Assembly (NCBI RefSeq): GCF_020906515.1
Contig: NC_085851.1
Span: 868,001-932,000, forward strand
Reading direction: 5' to 3'
Length of the DNA: 64,000 bases
From: Vanrija pseudolonga
Taxonomy: Eukaryota; Basidiomycota; Tremellomycetes; Trichosporonales; Trichosporonaceae
Under the pieces are notes generated by a model. That model worked only from the letters and a program-made list of their open reading frames with translations, did not search any database and was not told the origin of the DNA. The position numbers and the translations under genes were made by a program. Below, piece after piece: positions 21,730 through 30,298 of the stretch. Every line of letters begins with the position of its first letter. Within the stretch, counting starts at the first letter, position 1.

Positions 21730-22380
21730 ATGAGCCAGCGCGCCTCCTTCGGCTGGAGACAAGACTACAAGTACCTCGGCGTCGTCCAGGTCCCCGCGTC
21801 CCGCCGAGCAGTCATGACCGCGCCGCTCGAGCCCGGGCTGCACACCGTCGTGCGCTTCCTCCCGCCGCTCGCCAGCCTGCCGAGCACCATCATCGACGCG
21901 GCGCCCGGCACGCGCACGCTTGTGGTGGTGCATGAGGCCGCTACCGCGCCGGCGCTAGAGCGCCTCGTCGTCCCGTCGTCGGTGACGCGCGTCGTGCTCT
22001 ACTTCTGCAGCCCGCCATACGAGGTCGGCGCCGACGCACGGCGAGCGTGGGCGGTCGCCTTCTTCCGCGACCTTCTCGTCCACCTGTGGCACACGCGCGC
22101 AAGCATGCAGATCGCGGTCGTCGGGCTCGTGAACCCCCAGGCCAAGGGCGCCGAGGACGCGTTCCACTACGCGATTGTGCGGGCCGTCCAGACGCACTTT
22201 GACGAGGCGTCATACCTCCGCCATGTCGGCGCTCCCGCGCGCCGCGACACCTCCCTACTCGAGGTGCACGACCTCGTCAGGCTCGTCGAGGTGATCACGC
22301 CGGGCGAGTATCGCCGCAGGCTCGGCGACCGGCTCGTGACGGCCGTGACGGCGCCGTCGGTGCCCTTGAGGGATCGTTAG
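21730..22380 (+). CDS. Short F-box-less array protein 5
   Basis: 216 aa, single exon, start at ATG 21730. It has only the C-terminal half of the family: 'TRTLVVVHEAAT', 'VPSSVTRVVLYFCSPP', 'FFRDLLVHLWHTRASMQIAVVG', and a tail 'DLVRLVEVITPGEYRRRLGD' corresponding to 'SLDDYAASIGADEFDLE' in longer members. No F-box-like segment is visible in or upstream of it. It forms a pair with the next gene (same size and layout, 188 bp apart). Confidence 0.7.
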   Translation: MSQRASFGWRQDYKYLGVVQVPASRRAVMTAPLEPGLHTVVRFLPPLASLPSTIIDAAPGTRTLVVVHEAATAPALERLVVPSSVTRVVLYFCSPPYEVGADARRAWAVAFFRDLLVHLWHTRASMQIAVVGLVNPQAKGAEDAFHYAIVRAVQTHFDEASYLRHVGAPARRDTSLLEVHDLVRLVEVITPGEYRRRLGDRLVTAVTAPSVPLRDR

Positions 22381-22568
22381 GGCTCGCTCTGTATCATCTG
22401 TGCGCCGCTGTTGTGTCGATGCACCGTGTGACAGGTGCTTATGGTTTGCCCCATCCGTGCTTCCTTGCTTCTCGGCCGGTGCGAGCGCGCCAAGTGCACT
22501 TCTCACCCAGCGCCCGTTCCACGCCGGCATTGTTCCTCTGAACACTTACTCTGCACGACACTGTCACC

Positions 22569-23171
22569 ATGTCGCACCGGCACGAGTGCAGACACCTCAA
22601 GCTCACCCAGCTCACCGCCTACGCCAGCTCGACCGCACCCGCAGCCGACACGGTCGTGCTCTTCCTCCCCACCCGCGCCGCAGAGGACGACGCCCACCTC
22701 GGCGTAGCCCCCGGTACGCGCCGCCTCGTGGTGACCTACCCGTCCAGCATCGAGACCGTCCCCACGCCGACCGGCCTAACCGTCCCCTCTTCGGTGCGCG
22801 AGGTCGTCCTCCACTTCCCCGCCCATGCTGGGGCGCAGGACAAGGCGCCCTCTTGGGCCACAATCTTCCTGCGGGTGCTCTTCACGGGCATGTGGCGTAC
22901 CGGCATGAGGCCCAAGGTCATTGTCGTTGGGCCTCTCGATGACGCTCTGGCCGACTTGCGCTACGAGGTGGAGCGCGGACTGGGTGTTCAGTTCATAGCT
23001 GAAGTGGAGATGGCTGCCGAGCTTGGCATTCCGCCGACCAGCTTGCCTTCTGGGGGTGACCTCGATGAGCTTCTCGGAGCTCTGGAGCTTGTCGGCCCTC
23101 TGGATTATCGTCAGAGGGTCGGTGACGAGCTGTTTCAGGCCGAGACCGTTCCGGTTTCGGGAGGGAGATAG
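22569..23171 (+). CDS. Short F-box-less array protein 6
   Basis: 200 aa, single exon. Tandem sister of gene 5: 'GTRRLVVTYPSSIET', 'VPSSVREVVLHFPA', 'FLRVLFTGMWRTGMRPKVIVVG' and 'ELVGPLDYRQRVGDELF' align in order. No F-box. It is the last plus-strand member and converges on gene 7. Confidence 0.7.
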   Translation: MSHRHECRHLKLTQLTAYASSTAPAADTVVLFLPTRAAEDDAHLGVAPGTRRLVVTYPSSIETVPTPTGLTVPSSVREVVLHFPAHAGAQDKAPSWATIFLRVLFTGMWRTGMRPKVIVVGPLDDALADLRYEVERGLGVQFIAEVEMAAELGIPPTSLPSGGDLDELLGALELVGPLDYRQRVGDELFQAETVPVSGGR

Positions 23172-23305
23172 ATACACAGTGGTTCAGCAGCTAGAGATGG
23201 AACCTGGCGGCGCTCAGTTGAGGTTCATTGAATCGATACATATCAAACGAGCAACAGAAGAGTGGGGCACAGCGGCCCAAATGGAATGCAGGACAGATGA
23301 GAAGA

Positions 23306-24454
23306 TCAGGCCGAAGGGGAGATGTTGCCGGACAACTGGAGGTTTGCCTGCTCGGTCGTGAGCTCACCCTTGTACTCAAGGAGTGTCTTGCAAACGACAT
23401 CATGCTGGTCGATCGCGACGCCCAGGCGTGCGAGCTCGGGGGTCATGAGTTCGATACGAGCTTTGTGCTCCTCTGAGCATTCCTCCCACGCCTCCGCCCC
23501 GAGGAGACGGCCGAGCTCGAGCTTGCGCTTGGAGGAGCCTCCAACGGAATGAAGGGTGGCCTGGAGGAACTCTTGGACGCCGACCAGGGTGATGGAGGCT
23601 TGGTTGACCGACTTGCGAACGGCGTCGACAAAGTCGACAAACTGGCGAGCAAAGCACATGGAGGCGAAGGCGCCGTTCGTAACAAAAGTGCAGGGCGAGA
23701 GGATGACCACGAGGTTGAAGTTGCCCCAGTCCTTTGAGTATGCTTCGGCGTGGCCGCTGCAGTAGTGGGGGGATCGGGGGGTGACGTTGAGGACTGCGGT
23801 GCAAGTCGGTCTAGTTCTGGACGGTGCCGGTCCACGGTTGTACAGCTCGGGCGGCGACCGAAGGATATGGTGCCCGGTAATGACGATCGTGTCGGTGCCT
23901 TGCACCCAGATACCCGTCAACTTGGAGTACGGGGTCGTGTCGTCGAAGAAGACGCGTGCGGTTGTGAGACCGCCAAAGGTGAGGTCACGGCGGCGCGCGA
24001 GCTCCATGGGATAGTCGACCACGCGGATGTTGTGCATTGCCTGAGCGCGCTTCTTGGGCCTCATGTACTCGTCGGGCGACCAATGGAACACGGATCTGCG
24101 GCGTCTGCCAGTGGTCGGGGTGATGAGCTGGAACGCCGAGAGTGGGAGGCGCTTGCCGTCCGTGTCGGTGAAGAAGTACGTTTGCACCTTGACACCGTCC
24201 TGGTCGTTGATCGTCTCCTTGCCAGCCTTGATGGTAACGTGGTAGAACAGCTGCTTGTTGACTTCAGTCTTGAGCCAGTGACACACCGGGCGGAGGCTCA
24301 GCAACGCGTCGCGGGGTGCCAGGCCGACAATGACATCGATGACTTCGCGGGGTAGCACGGGGCCGGTCGGTGGCGAGGCGGGCGGGGAAGCCGGAGGTGA
24401 CGGAGGGGATGACAATGCTTGGATCACCGGGGTGCTGGGTGGGTACAGCAGCAT
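23306..24454 (-). CDS. F-box-like array protein 7
   Basis: 382 aa, single exon, ATG at 24454. Pro/Ser-rich N-terminus, then 'LPREVIDVIVGLAPRDALLS' and 'LRPVCHWLKTEVNKQLFYHV', a good F-box-like segment. Blocks shared with the minus-strand subgroup: 'YFFTDTDGKRLPLSAFQL', 'AMHNIRVVDYPMELARRRDL', 'GTDTIVITGHHIL', 'FNLVVILSPCTF', 'ASITLVGVQEFLQATL' and 'VVCKTLLEYKGELTTEQANL'. It begins a run of seven array genes plus a fragment, all minus strand. Confidence 0.78.
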   Translation of the reverse strand: MLLYPPSTPVIQALSSPPSPPASPPASPPTGPVLPREVIDVIVGLAPRDALLSLRPVCHWLKTEVNKQLFYHVTIKAGKETINDQDGVKVQTYFFTDTDGKRLPLSAFQLITPTTGRRRRSVFHWSPDEYMRPKKRAQAMHNIRVVDYPMELARRRDLTFGGLTTARVFFDDTTPYSKLTGIWVQGTDTIVITGHHILRSPPELYNRGPAPSRTRPTCTAVLNVTPRSPHYCSGHAEAYSKDWGNFNLVVILSPCTFVTNGAFASMCFARQFVDFVDAVRKSVNQASITLVGVQEFLQATLHSVGGSSKRKLELGRLLGAEAWEECSEEHKARIELMTPELARLGVAIDQHDVVCKTLLEYKGELTTEQANLQLSGNISPSA

Positions 24455-24906
24455 GGTGGGTGGGGGAAGGTGTAGTTAGCAGTAGTGATGATGAGTTGAA
24501 GTGAGAAAGAGAGAAGCAACGCAGTGTTGGCTGATATTTGTGTGTGTCGAGTTGGGAGAGGGCGGCGCGAGCAAAGGAGGGCGCAGCGCCGCCCACAACG
24601 ACGACTACACCGCCATCACCCGCTTCTGGCGCGACCACACACTGCAGCTCGCACAGCGGTGCGAGTGCCGCGCGCGCCTAACGCCAAGTTGTGCATGCTC
24701 GTTGAAGCGTCGAGCAAGCGCGCGCCCTCTTGACGGTACACTCTCACTTGCGCCTGTTATGTCGTTGACAAAGTGTTTTTTGCCACCAGACGACTGCAGC
24801 GGAGCCGAATTGCGAGTCACACCGTGCACAGCTTGCATACCTCCACCAGGGACCAATCTGGCCTGGCCATCTGCTCTACATACGAGTAGACTGTGCTACG
24901 GACCGC
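24455..24906. other. Intergenic region between F-box-like genes 7 and 8
   Basis: No gene or repeat recognised. Presumed promoter of gene 7 and 3' region of gene 8. Confidence 0.4.
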
Positions 24907-25982
24907 CTACTCCATGTCGCTGAGGAGGTCGTTTGGCGTGCTCATCGCCGTTTTCTCGTGCTCAGTCAAGGTGTCTTGGTGCTCTTGAATCGACCAACAC
25001 GAGACTTGAATGACCTCAATTGCGTCCCAAAGCCACGAGCGAAGCTCTCGGTGGCCTTCATCCTCGTCGTTCCAATCATCACGTGTGAGAAGATCTCGTA
25101 TCGAGCAGGACTCGATATCCGTCGGGTCGGCGCCGGGCACGGCCTTCTTGTAGGCGTCGCGGAGATACTCCTGCAGTCCGACGAGTTTTACCCTGCTCGG
25201 CTGCCCATCAGAAGCCGCATACAAGAAGAGCGACAAGGAGTATAGGCATGCGTCCAAGGAGAGGTGATCGGAAAAGACAATGGCGATATCGGGTACCGAA
25301 CGCCACGAATGGTCGAAGTGTACGGGGTGGTGTTGGAATACACCGGCATCGAGGAAACGGATGATGATCTTGTAGGGCTTGAGCGGGCGAAGGTGCCCGG
25401 TGTTCGGTGCGGCAGTGGGGATGCATGCGCCGAACATGACCACTGTGTTGGCGGGCGGATGGTATGATGCGTTGTTCCAAGGATTGGTGCGGATGTCGTC
25501 TTGGACCGCCTCCGAAATGCCATTGTGGAATATCCTCACGGCACGCAGAGGCGGAAGGCCGATACGGATGCAGGGCGGCAACGTGCTTTGTATGTCGAGG
25601 GTGCGAATGAGCGGCAAGACAGCAGCACGGTCGTCCAAGAGCATCTTGAGCTGCTCAGTCGCCCAGCGCGTCTTGATATGTCCAGGGAAGCCCATGCCAT
25701 ACGCCTTGAACGGCGGGATGGGGAGCTTCCTGCCCTCGAGGTCGACGAGGTGAAAGGTCCGCACTTCGGGGTAGACGTTGTAGTTCTCGTGCTTGAGGAC
25801 GATGGCGACGTGGTTGAACAGACGGCGGTTGATCCTGTCGTAGTAGGCTCGGCTGGCGGCGCGGAAATGCAGGAGGCCGTCATGGTCGCAGGCGTCGAGA
25901 ATCGTGTCAATGATCTCGGGGAAGCCCGTATGATCTATGACGACGGGGGCGTCCCGTGTGCTACGTTGGCTGGGGCCGCCAT
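24907..25982 (-). CDS. F-box-like array protein 8 with N-terminal frame break
   Basis: The frame from 24907 up to about 25950 reads as a complete array protein: 'FPEIIDTILDACDHDGLLHF', 'RRLFNHVAIVLKHENY', 'RTFHLVDLEGRKLPIPPF', 'NTVVMFGACIP', 'RVKLVGLQEYLRDAYKK'. The only sensible start, ATG at 25982 (69 bp after a TATA-like box), is in a different frame. The two frames would join if the five-base C run at 25945-25949 (minus strand) had six. So either one base is missing in the sequence, or the allele is freshly inactivated. No intron with usable sites bridges the frames. Everything downstream is intact over about 345 codons. Confidence 0.65.
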
Positions 25983-26352
25983 GAGAAGACGGTTTGGGAG
26001 GTTGAGTGAGGAAGAGAGTGTGTCAAGGTGAAAGGGGTTCTGTGCACGGCTTTTATAGGAGGGCAGATCCATGGCGTCAACCCTGTCCTCTCGCACACAC
26101 ACGACAGGCGCCAATCCCACTCGCACGTGCAGTGCCCTCGCATACACCCCAACCGGGTCTGCATCTACACTGGTACACATCGACGACACCTCCATGCATT
26201 CGACAGTGTTGATCCTTCTCGCATTCGCAGCTAGTTCATCTCAAACAGGACACGCCTCTACAGACTGGGGGCGGACAGGGAGGTGTGGGGCCACCCAGGA
26301 CTCACCCCTAGGGCCGGTCTTGAGCCTCACCTCGACTCACGACTTCTCCCTG
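25983..26352. other. Promoter of gene 8 and 3' region of gene 9
   Basis: No gene. TTTTATA at 26051-26057 reads TATAAAA on the minus strand, 69 bp before the gene-8 ATG, with a C/T-rich leader between. Confidence 0.45.
26051..26057 (-). promoter_or_regulatory. TATA-like box of F-box-like gene 8
   Basis: TATAAAA on the minus strand, 69 bp before ATG 25982. The same element occurs at nearly the same distance in gene 9. Confidence 0.45.
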
Positions 26353-27444
26353 TCACTCATAAGAGTTGGGAGCCCATATGGCCGCTCGATCAGCGGGCGT
26401 CAAGCTCGCCTTGTACTCCCTCAGCGACACGCACGCCACCTGGTACGCGTCAATCGCCTCGAAGAGGGCGGCGCGACCGGCGGCGAGCCGTGCCGGTTCC
26501 TCCTTGCTCCAAATCGTCCGAGTGACAAAGTCCTCGACGGTGTACGACTTGACCATTTTATGTAGCCCGAAGTTGATACGTGCGTAGAATGGGCGAATGT
26601 ACTTTAGCACCCCGACGAGGCGGACGTTGTGCACAGTTCCACCGCCACACGCAGCCTTGAGAAACCTGGGGAGCGAGTCGAGGGCATCAAACGAGCGGAA
26701 GTGGTGCGAGAGGATGATGTCGAGGTGGCCCACGTTGTGCGATGCCGTGTCAAAGGGGCCGCTGTGGGCTTGAAACGGCGAGGCGTCAAGGAACCGGATG
26801 ACCATCCTGCTTCGGTGCAGTTCGCTGCGAGTGTGGGTCACCGGGGGCTTGCGAGGCAGGCAAGTACCGAAGAGCACGACTGTTCGCGCGAGAGGATGGA
26901 AGGACGCATTGTCCCACTGGTTTTCGGCCAGAGTGAACTCAGTCTTGTGGGTCGAATTGTGGAAGATCCTCGCGGCGTCAAGGCGCGGGAACCGGATGTT
27001 GACGCAACGCGGAAACGCACTGTTCGTGTCGACCATGCGGACGAGTCGAAGGAAGTCATCGCGTCGATCCTCCAGCATATTCATGCTCTTCAAGTCCCAC
27101 CGTGTCGTGAGATTGAAATCCTTGTTGCGCTTGGCCAAGTCCTCGTCGTAGCACTTGAACGGCGGGATGGGGAGCCGGCGGCGGCCGTCGACGTCGACAA
27201 TCTGGAACGTCTCCACCTTGGGCTTGTAGTGCACGTTCTCGTGCACGCGGATGATGGCCACGTGTCGAAACAGGCGCTTGTTGATGAGGTCGTACATCAG
27301 CTTGTTTGAGTTCTCCGGCCTGCGAAGCATGAAGACTGCCTCGCGGTCGCAGTGGAGAAGTATCCTGTCGATTATGTCGGGGAAGCTGACGTGGTCGATG
27401 CCCGCGGCAGGGTTGTTGGTTGTCGTGCTTGCGGGGGACAACAT
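26353..27444 (-). CDS. F-box-like array protein 9
   Basis: 363 aa, single exon, ATG 27444. 'IDHVSFPDIIDRILLHCDRE' is the F-box-like start, then 'KRLFRHVAIIRVHENVHY', 'FQIVDVDGRRRLPIPPFKCY', 'LARTVVLFGTCLP', 'RSRMVIRFLDASPFQAHSG', 'LDIILSHHFRSFDAL', 'VHNVRLVGVLKYIRPFYA' and 'VACVSLREYKASLTPADRAA'. It is closest to gene 8 (shared 'RLPIPPFK', 'RFLDA.(V/P)FQ.H..(H/P)FD'), so these two look like a recent tandem duplication that kept its promoter spacing. Confidence 0.8.
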   Translation of the reverse strand: MLSPASTTTNNPAAGIDHVSFPDIIDRILLHCDREAVFMLRRPENSNKLMYDLINKRLFRHVAIIRVHENVHYKPKVETFQIVDVDGRRRLPIPPFKCYDEDLAKRNKDFNLTTRWDLKSMNMLEDRRDDFLRLVRMVDTNSAFPRCVNIRFPRLDAARIFHNSTHKTEFTLAENQWDNASFHPLARTVVLFGTCLPRKPPVTHTRSELHRSRMVIRFLDASPFQAHSGPFDTASHNVGHLDIILSHHFRSFDALDSLPRFLKAACGGGTVHNVRLVGVLKYIRPFYARINFGLHKMVKSYTVEDFVTRTIWSKEEPARLAAGRAALFEAIDAYQVACVSLREYKASLTPADRAAIWAPNSYE

Positions 27445-27758
27445 GTTGGGGGTGAGTTGAGGTGAAGTGATGACTGTGGAAGGTTGGTGAAGTGCTGAGT
27501 GTCGGCCGTGTCAGTGTCTTTTATAAGACGAGTGAGCCCTCGCATCAGGGTGCCTGGTACGCACACGCGGCGCCAATCCTAGTCGCACCGCCGGCGCCTG
27601 CGCACCCGCACATCTTCTGCACCAATCCCGTTCAGACTATGTGTCTTCGGGGAAGCAGTCGATTGGCTTCATGCGATATGTACATACATACAGAGGTACT
27701 GAAGTCTGCTGCTTGGAAGTTCTCGACGACATGTCGCCGGGAGTAGACTGGAGGCGGA
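27445..27758. other. Promoter of gene 9 and 3' region of truncated gene 10
   Basis: TATAAAA (minus strand, 27525-27519) lies 75 bp before the gene-9 ATG. Beyond it I looked for the missing C-terminal half of gene 10 in all frames and saw none. Confidence 0.45.
27519..27525 (-). promoter_or_regulatory. TATA-like box of F-box-like gene 9
   Basis: TATAAAA on the minus strand, 75 bp before ATG 27444. Confidence 0.45.
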
Positions 27759-28292
27759 TCATTGGACGGCCCTGTCCCTTTTGACCACGCGGCAGGTGCG
27801 ACTAACTGCCAGCTCAACTGGCACGCACGAGGGCAGTTCCTCGGGATACTCGACGATTCGAATGAGATCGAGGAGGGCCTGGCGGCGAGCAGGGCCCATG
27901 GGCACCAAAGTATCGAGCCAGTCCGTGTTTGTGCTGGCTGTGTCGTAGGTGGACGGGACAAAGGGTGAAATGGGCAGCCGCTGGCCCTCGAGGTCGACGA
28001 GTAGAAAGGTCTTGAGCCAGATGGCGAGACCGAAACGGCCGGGGACGATGACCGGGCGAAGGGAGCGCGATGCGCGGATCGCGACGTGCGTGAAGAACTG
28101 GGTATTGACGCGCGCGAACATTGCCCGGCTAGTTGGGCGAAGAGCGAGGAGTGACGCGCGAGGAAGGTGTTGGAAGATCTTGTCAAAGACGTGCGGGAGG
28201 AACGCGTGGTCGATTGCTGGGGACGGGGCTGTGGTGAGGGCGAGGCGACCAACTTGGGCAGCGAGCGCCTCTGTGGGGTCGATGGAGGTCAT
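27759..28292 (-). CDS. F-box-like array protein 10, 3'-truncated
   Basis: 177 aa from ATG 28292 (MTSIDPTEALAA). The N-terminal half is intact: 'IDHAFLPHVFDKIFQHLPRA', 'SLLALRPTSRAMFARVNTQF', 'FTHVAIRASRSLR', 'FLLVDLEGQRLPISPF', 'LDLIRIVEYPEELPSCVPVE'. It then stops, where paralogues continue for about 180 residues. Upstream, the open frame runs on through a 9-bp tandem repeat as 'VFLVFL'-type low-complexity sequence, unlikely to be translated. It could be a pseudogene or a short F-box-only adaptor that can bind Skp1 but lacks a substrate region. Confidence 0.6.
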   Translation of the reverse strand: MTSIDPTEALAAQVGRLALTTAPSPAIDHAFLPHVFDKIFQHLPRASLLALRPTSRAMFARVNTQFFTHVAIRASRSLRPVIVPGRFGLAIWLKTFLLVDLEGQRLPISPFVPSTYDTASTNTDWLDTLVPMGPARRQALLDLIRIVEYPEELPSCVPVELAVSRTCRVVKRDRAVQ

Positions 28293-28409
28293 CGTTGCGA
28301 TTTGATAGGTTGGTAGGTGGATGGGTGGATGAGAGATGGTGGATGACGAGACAGAGACGCGGGGGCCAAAGGAAGAGGATAAGGAAGACGAGGAAGGCGT
28401 GCAAGGCGA

Positions 28410-28472
28410 GGAATACAAGGAATACAAGGAAGACAAGGAAGACAAGGGAAGACAAGGAAGACAAGGGAAGAC
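28410..28472. repeat. Tandem repeat, about seven units of ggaa(t/g)acaa
   Basis: Two ggaatacaa units, then five of ggaagacaa or gggaagacaa type, head to tail. It lies about 120 bp upstream of truncated gene 10, in its leader or promoter. Variation between 9 and 10 bp units shows slippage. Confidence 0.8.
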
Positions 28473-28538
28473 GGCTCCACTCTCACCGACACTGCAGCCT
28501 GAGCCCTGTCCACTCAGTGATGTAAACAGTGCTCGTGG

Positions 28539-28798
28539 CTAGTAGGCACACTTGGATTGACACACAACCACCTCGTGCGGGCTCATCGCCACCGTCAAAT
28601 CCTGCCGCAACTTCATGCTGACTGTCGTCTTGAACCAAGCCTCAGCCAAGCGAGTGTCACAGAACGGGCTGCCTCCTTGTCCATCGCCACACTCTCGAGG
28701 AGAGAGCGGAGCTCCGCCTTCAACACATGTGTGGTAGAGACAGCGGTCGACGATGTGCATGCTGATGTACTGATGATGGGATGATTGGAGGTTCTCAA
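28539..28798 (-). pseudogene. Decayed fragment of an F-box-like array gene
   Basis: Two overlapping minus-strand frames read as one piece of the protein encoded at 30299-31474. One frame gives 'ELRSLLESVAMDKEAARSVT' (paralogue: 'ELRSLLVKAAMDKKTTGSLT'). The other gives 'AEAWFKTTVSMKLRQDLTVA' (paralogue: 'ADAWFKTTDCMKLGRDLRRV'). Only about 50 residues of the roughly 390 are recognisable, and the frame changes inside. The rest of this copy is gone. Confidence 0.75.
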
Positions 28799-28876
28799 CG
28801 TCTGCAGTTGGCCAACTGTAGAGCGGAGGCGGACGCTCTGATCAGACTTGGCCGGTACGAAAGACAGAGAGAGAGT

Positions 28877-29965
28877 CTACAACTCAATGAAACTGTTGGG
28901 AATGAGCTGCGTAGCGATTTCGTCGGTGGTGAGGGTCTTCTTGTAGTCGGGGAGCTCCATGCAGGGGACACTGAACTGCTCGAGCGTTTCGAAGAGCTCT
29001 CGCAGCAGGATCGGGACGTGTGCCTCAGGCTCGTTGCCTAAAAGCGCGACGAGCCAATGGCAACCTTTCATAAGGTCATAAAGGCTGCCAGCGGTCATCG
29101 CCTCCAGGTCGATGGCCGGCACGAGCAGGGAGTACGTCTGCCGGAGGGCCTCTGCGAGGCCGACGATTTGAACCGCGCTCTCCGTTCGTCCTTGACCTGC
29201 GACCTTAAGAAACCTGATGAGGTTCTGGGAAACGAAAGACCAGTCGTACAGGCTGATGGGTGACTTGGGTGTGACGATGATGATGACCTTGGGAAGACGC
29301 CATGATGCCTTGAAATCAGAGAAGGGGTCGGCGTCGCGGCACGCTTCCCCGATCGACACGTTGATCACGACGTGACGGATGACGTGGTGAAACACGAGAC
29401 TCGGGTCGTTGTCATAGACTGGTGGGGCGAGTGGGAGCTGAGAAGCCCACATGACGATCGTGTCGGCGGGAGGTTGGTAGTACGACCAGGGAAGTTCCTC
29501 TGTGTCCTCGTCGTAGACGCGTGTGACGCGCAGGTTGGGCATGTCGACATTGTTGCAGCGAGGGAAGGTTATCGGCGAGTCGACAACTTGCACGTAATGA
29601 AGGAGCTTGACGACAATGTGTTTCGTCATTCCACGGTGTCGGCCGCGCCAGTGGGCCTTGGGAGTTTCATTGTCGTCGTCAATCTCGTCCACGGTGAAGT
29701 GGGAGATGGGAAGCCTCTCGCCGTCGACGTCGAGGAGGAGGAAGGTGTGACGCTGAAGCTCCGAGGTGTTGTCGATGGGCTTGCTGTCCACGCAAACGAT
29801 GCAGACGTGCTTGAACAGCTGAGCGTTTATCTTCTCGAGGTAGTAGGAGCTGGCGCCGCGGAAGCTGAGGAGAGCGTCACGAGCCGAGTCGTTGAGGATT
29901 GCGTCAATTATCTCGGGGAAGGCAGTGTGGTCTATCGCCATGGGCAAGGAGGAGGCACCGGGCAT
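28877..29965 (-). CDS. F-box-like array protein 11
   Basis: 362 aa, single exon, ATG at 29965 (MPGASSLPMAIDHTAF); the open frame extends 62 codons further up but looks untranslated. F-box-like: 'FPEIIDAILNDSARDALLSF' and 'LEKINAQLFKHVCIV'. Then 'TFLLLDVDGERLPISHFTVD', 'HYVQVVDSPITFPRC', 'PADTIVMWASQLPL', 'PKVIIIVTPKS', 'SAVQIVGLAEALRQTYS' and 'CMELPDYKKTLTTDEIATQL'. It fits the gene 8-9 subgroup but is more diverged. Confidence 0.78.
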   Translation of the reverse strand: MPGASSLPMAIDHTAFPEIIDAILNDSARDALLSFRGASSYYLEKINAQLFKHVCIVCVDSKPIDNTSELQRHTFLLLDVDGERLPISHFTVDEIDDDNETPKAHWRGRHRGMTKHIVVKLLHYVQVVDSPITFPRCNNVDMPNLRVTRVYDEDTEELPWSYYQPPADTIVMWASQLPLAPPVYDNDPSLVFHHVIRHVVINVSIGEACRDADPFSDFKASWRLPKVIIIVTPKSPISLYDWSFVSQNLIRFLKVAGQGRTESAVQIVGLAEALRQTYSLLVPAIDLEAMTAGSLYDLMKGCHWLVALLGNEPEAHVPILLRELFETLEQFSVPCMELPDYKKTLTTDEIATQLIPNSFIEL

Positions 29966-30298
29966 CCTTTGGTGTAGATGCACTGCGTGTGGGTTCGTGT
30001 GAGGATGGGGTTGTTGGGTGAGAGTGAGGACGTTGTGGAGTGAGAGAGAGCATGTGAGAAAGGAAGACAGAAGATGTGGGTTGACTGATAATGTCAAATG
30101 CGACGCACAGACCTCCATCCGGCTTGGGTGCGGTGTTCGCGTCCCCGCCACCTAGCCCCCGCCACCTAGCAATGCACTGCAAAATTGAATCCTCCAGGCA
30201 GGCTGTGGTTCTCGTAGAGACAATTGGAACATACACATCTATGCATTCTGCGCTAGCACACCTGCCCTACCAGACGATAGAGCGACTTTGCCGGCCTG
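29966..30298. other. Intergenic region between F-box-like genes 11 and 12
   Basis: Promoter of gene 11. On the plus strand a short direct duplication 'cccgccacctagc' is seen at about 30144-30170. Nothing else. Confidence 0.4.

Noticed and set aside
28290-28513. Hydrophobic 'VFLVFLVFL' peptide as a membrane protein
   Set aside because: It is the translation of a 9-bp tandem repeat upstream of gene 10 and not a credible gene.
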